Source: an uncultured Gallionellaceae bacterium
GTDB lineage: Bacteria; Pseudomonadota; Gammaproteobacteria; Burkholderiales; Sulfuricellaceae
DNA: 8,067 nt
Reading direction: 5' to 3'
NCBI GenBank assembly: GCA_937873435.1
Contig: CALMWM010000469.1
Coordinates: forward strand, 1 to 8,067
The notes beneath the pieces are model-generated. The model worked only from the letters and a program-made list of their open reading frames with translations. It had not been told where the DNA came from and made no database searches. The number at the start of each line of letters is the position of its first letter. Positions within the stretch are counted from its first letter, which is position 1. This document shows positions 5,719 through 8,067 of this stretch, piece after piece. A program made the translations under genes and the position numbers.

Positions 5719-7605
5719 TCATGCTTTTGCGGTATCTCCCAATTTCTTCGCCACCCGGGAAACCACTTCCTCCCAGTCTCCCTGCGTTTGCTGGCGAAAC
5801 AAATGCATCGTGGGATACCACGGCGTATCGTCGCGATCCAGCAGCCAGCGCCAGCAGCCGTCGAAACGCGACAGCAGCCACACCGGCTTGCCCAATGCAC
5901 CCGCGAGATGCGCCACCGAGGTATCCACGCTGATCACCAAATCCAGATTTTCCACCAACGCCGCGGTATCGGCGAAATCATCCAGTTCATTGGTGAAATC
6001 TATCAAACGTCCCTCTCGTACCTCGCGCTCCGCCTGGGCGGATGCTTCACCTTTCTGCAAACTGAACAGGCACACGCCGGCGATCCCGAACAATGGAGAA
6101 AGCACTGAAAACCGCATACTCCTGCGCCGATCGATGCGATTGGCGTCGAGATCGCTCTTGCGCGGATCGCCTGCCCAGACCAGCCCGACTTTCAGCCCCG
6201 GATAGCTCGCCAGCCTTTCCTGCCAACGCTTGGTTAACACCGTCTCTGCCGTCAGGTAGGGCATTTCCGCCGGGATGCTTTCCAGCGTCACATTCAACCG
6301 GTGCGGCAGACTGAGCAACGGACACTGGAAATCGAACTGGGGAAGCACTTCTCCCTTCGCCACGATCTGATCGATGCCTTTAGCCGAACCCAGTAAACGT
6401 TTCAGCGCGGGCTGGCATTCCAGAATAATCCGCCCCCCCCGTTGCGTCAGTAAAGGAGCTAGGCGAATGAATTGAAGCGTATCGCCCAACCCTTGTTCGG
6501 CATACAGCAGTAGCGTTTTGCCCGCTAAATCTTCACCCTGCCACAATGGCGCCTGGAGGTCGGGGTAAAGATGTTTGAGTTCGCCGCGTTTCAGACGCCA
6601 CTCGTATTCACTCCAGCCATTCTCGAAATCGCCATTCATCAAATAGAGCAATGCGATGTTCCAATGGCCTTCCACATAGTCCGGATTTAACCGCAACGCC
6701 TCCAAATATTCGGCCTTGGCCTCGCCGGTACGCATTCGATCCAGCAAAACATTGCCCAAATTAGCATGTGCCGATGCGTAATCCGTCCTGATTCGAAGCG
6801 CTTCGTGCAACGCCGCTTCCGCCTCTTCAAAGCGTCCCATATCCCTGAGCACCGCGCCCAGGTTATTGTAGCTTTCCGCATAGTCCGGCTTGAGCTTGAG
6901 CGCATTGCTCAGCAGCGTTTCCGCTTCTTCGATCCGCCCTGTGCCACGCATAATCACCGCCAGGCTATTCAGCGCTTCCGGGCTATCGCTGCGCAGTTCC
7001 AGCGATGTCTTCAGGTAGTGTTCAGCCTCTTCAAATCGCTCCTGCTCGCACAACAAACCGCCCAGATTAATATGGGCATCGACATAGCCAGGATCGAAAC
7101 GGAGCGCCTCTCGCAACTCGGCTTCGGCCTCCGCCAACCTCCCGGTTAATTTCAACAAATTGCCGAGATTGAAATGACCTTCGGCGTTCAGCGGATTCAG
7201 ACGCACAGCACGGCGGCTACACTCTTCCGCTTCGTCGAATGCGCTTCGCGACTGCAACAAATCGGCCAAGCTGCTCAATGCTCCCGCGTCCTGCGGACGC
7301 AAATCTAGCACCACTCGAATCTCTGCTTCTGCCTCGTCACGCTTGCCCGCAGCCGCCAACACTGTCGCCAGATTAAAACGAATATCGGGAACCCGTCCCT
7401 TCAAGGCTACCGCCTTGCGCAACATTTCTTCGGCGGTGACATTGTCACCGCGCTGGAAGGCAACCACCCCCAACAGATGCAAGGCATCGGCATGATAAGG
7501 ATTGGCTTCGACGACTTGCCGATATAACGACTCGGCCTCGACCAGGTTTCCACGTTGGTGAAAACCGAACGCGTCAGCATATTTTTTGACCAGGTCGTCG
7601 CTCAC
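5719..7605 (-). CDS. TPR-repeat glycosyltransferase, FlmG-like candidate flagellin glycosyltransferase
   Basis: A 628-residue protein in two parts. Residues about 4-341 are tandem 34-residue TPR repeats: turn positions such as NPYHADA, NPLNAEG, DPGYVDA, KPDYAES and NPDYVEG recur at 35, 69, 103, 137, 171, 205, 239, 273 and 307. Residues about 360-620 form a GT-B domain resembling GT9/heptosyltransferases: AEQGLGDTLQF (369-379), VGLVWAGDP (473-481) and VISVDTSVAHLAGALGKP (557-574). No signal peptide or membrane segment is seen, so it should be cytoplasmic. Caulobacter FlmG, which transfers pseudaminic acid to flagellin, has the same TPR-plus-GT-B layout; with pseB 54 nt downstream, a flagellin-modifying role is a good inference, though TPR transferases of this type also act on other proteins. 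The start is GTG 7605-7603: an in-frame TGA lies 6 nt upstream and the next Met is at residue 61, so no other start fits. A weak AGGG lies about 10 nt upstream. A G8 tract spans codons 389-391. Confidence 0.85.
   Translation of the reverse strand: MSDDLVKKYADAFGFHQRGNLVEAESLYRQVVEANPYHADALHLLGVVAFQRGDNVTAEEMLRKAVALKGRVPDIRFNLATVLAAAGKRDEAEAEIRVVLDLRPQDAGALSSLADLLQSRSAFDEAEECSRRAVRLNPLNAEGHFNLGNLLKLTGRLAEAEAELREALRFDPGYVDAHINLGGLLCEQERFEEAEHYLKTSLELRSDSPEALNSLAVIMRGTGRIEEAETLLSNALKLKPDYAESYNNLGAVLRDMGRFEEAEAALHEALRIRTDYASAHANLGNVLLDRMRTGEAKAEYLEALRLNPDYVEGHWNIALLYLMNGDFENGWSEYEWRLKRGELKHLYPDLQAPLWQGEDLAGKTLLLYAEQGLGDTLQFIRLAPLLTQRGGRIILECQPALKRLLGSAKGIDQIVAKGEVLPQFDFQCPLLSLPHRLNVTLESIPAEMPYLTAETVLTKRWQERLASYPGLKVGLVWAGDPRKSDLDANRIDRRRSMRFSVLSPLFGIAGVCLFSLQKGEASAQAEREVREGRLIDFTNELDDFADTAALVENLDLVISVDTSVAHLAGALGKPVWLLSRFDGCWRWLLDRDDTPWYPTMHLFRQQTQGDWEEVVSRVAKKLGDTAKA
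6433..6440 (-). repeat. Homopolymeric G8 tract inside the glycosyltransferase gene
   Basis: Eight consecutive C on the plus strand read as G8 on the coding strand, covering codons 389-391 (CGG GGG GGG) near the start of the GT-B domain. Loss of one G gives a TGA stop nine codons past the first frameshifted glycine (GGC). Gain of one G gives a TAA about 18 codons on. Either change would leave a TPR-only protein of about 400 residues. Whether the tract is long enough to slip often in this host is unknown. Confidence 0.6.
6583..7596 (-). repeat. Tandem TPR-coding repeat region, about ten units of 102 bp
   Basis: The protein repeats every 34 residues without insertion from about residue 4 to 341, giving a 102-bp period in the DNA. 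The units are diverged at nucleotide level, so this is an old protein-level repeat and not a recent DNA amplification. A superhelix of this size is suited to holding a protein partner, plausibly flagellin. Confidence 0.75.
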
Positions 7606-7642
7606 CCCAAGTCAGCCCTAGCGAATCCAGCCTGTCCGTTGA

Positions 7643-8067
7643 TCAATCCCCATCTATCGCCACCATTTGCTCAAGAATCAAGCGCACATGCTCCATCGCC
7701 GGACACAGTACCGCGTCCAGGTCGCTGAATTGGATACCATGCTGGCTGGTACCCCGCCCGGCAGCATAATTCGCGATCACCGCTATGGTCGCGTAGCACA
7801 GCCCCAGTTCGCGCGCCAGTACGGCTTCCGGCATTCCGGTCATTCCCACCATGGTGGCGCCATCGCGTTCCAGCCGGTTAATCTCCGCGCTGGTCTCCAG
7901 GCGCGGCCCCTGCACGGCAGCATACACACCGCCTTCGGCAAAGGGTACGTTTGCCTGGCGAGCCGCTACCATGGCGCGCTGGCGCATTGTTTCGCAGTAG
8001 GGATCGGTAAAATCCACGTGCGTCACTTCGGCTTCGTCACCTTCAAAAAAGGTCGCCTTGCGGCCAT
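7643..8067 (-). CDS. S-methyl-5'-thioinosine/methylthioadenosine phosphorylase family protein (5' end cut off by window edge)
   Basis: The C-terminal 140 residues of a PNP/MTAP-family (type I) nucleoside phosphorylase, normally about 245-290 residues. These enzymes split a purine nucleoside with phosphate. Here the likely substrate is S-methyl-5'-thioinosine or methylthioadenosine, the by-product of polyamine synthesis, feeding purine and methionine salvage. Visible motifs are THVDFTDPYC, EGGVYAAVQGPRLET (substrate loop), GMTGMPEAVLARELG and IANYAAG. Asn in IANYAAG sits where 6-oxopurine enzymes have Asn and human MTAP has Asp, favouring methylthioinosine (the proteobacterial MTIP type) over methylthioadenosine. 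The frame is open to the right edge; the apparent internal GTG at 8026 is not the start because conserved sequence continues upstream. It ends 37 nt before the TPR gene with no clear terminator, so read-through is possible. It has no evident part in sugar synthesis and is probably a conserved flank. Confidence 0.82.
   Translation of the reverse strand, partial: GRKATFFEGDEAEVTHVDFTDPYCETMRQRAMVAARQANVPFAEGGVYAAVQGPRLETSAEINRLERDGATMVGMTGMPEAVLARELGLCYATIAVIANYAAGRGTSQHGIQFSDLDAVLCPAMEHVRLILEQMVAIDGD

Noticed and set aside
7643..8026. A short 127-residue phosphorylase starting at GTG 8026
   Set aside because: Family-like sequence continues in frame upstream to the window edge, and 127 residues would lack the phosphate-binding N-terminal half. 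The gene is cut by the window.

Overview
The window is part of a densely packed, single-direction gene block: all eight genes lie on the minus strand, so transcription runs from the right edge to the left edge. The longest intergenic gap is 54 nt, and no stretch over 300 bases lacks a gene. I see no RNA genes, mobile elements, CRISPR arrays or attachment sites. GC-rich codon use, an S-methyl-5'-thioinosine phosphorylase-type protein and the gene families present suggest a motile proteobacterium, probably beta or gamma. That assignment is an inference, and I cannot name a genus.

Layout in transcription order. At 8067-7643 is the C-terminal part of a nucleoside phosphorylase (MTIP/MTAP family, purine and methionine salvage), probably a housekeeping neighbour. 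At 7605-5719 is a 628-residue protein with about ten N-terminal TPR repeats and a C-terminal GT-B/GT9-like glycosyltransferase domain, the layout of the flagellin glycosyltransferase FlmG. At 5664-4669 and 4672-3521 are pseB and pseC, the first two enzymes of pseudaminic acid synthesis. At 3514-2447 is a divergent NeuB/PseI-type nonulosonate synthase with a SAF domain. At 2443-1817 and 1823-1029 are HisH-like and HisF-like subunits. From 1060 to the left edge is an N-acetyl-sugar amidotransferase (PseA/WbpG/WbuX family), missing only its C-terminus.

How they fit together. PseB and PseC convert UDP-GlcNAc to UDP-4-amino-4,6-dideoxy-L-AltNAc. The synthase would condense the later sugar with PEP to give a pseudaminic-type nonulosonic acid. 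HisH should release ammonia from glutamine, HisF should channel it, and the amidotransferase should use it to turn an acetamido group into an acetamidino group. HisF keeps the ammonia-gate residues but has lost the first catalytic aspartate of histidine biosynthesis, so hisH/hisF here belong to sugar modification and not to histidine synthesis. The TPR transferase is the natural candidate for attaching the finished sugar to flagellin. PseH, PseG and PseF are needed to complete the path but are not in the window; they may lie beyond the left edge.

Points most worth a second look are the synthase's Thr where the family has its second metal-binding His, a G8 tract in the transferase gene where either single-base slip truncates the protein right after the TPR domain, and the pairing of a FlmG-like transferase with an acetamidino-sugar module.
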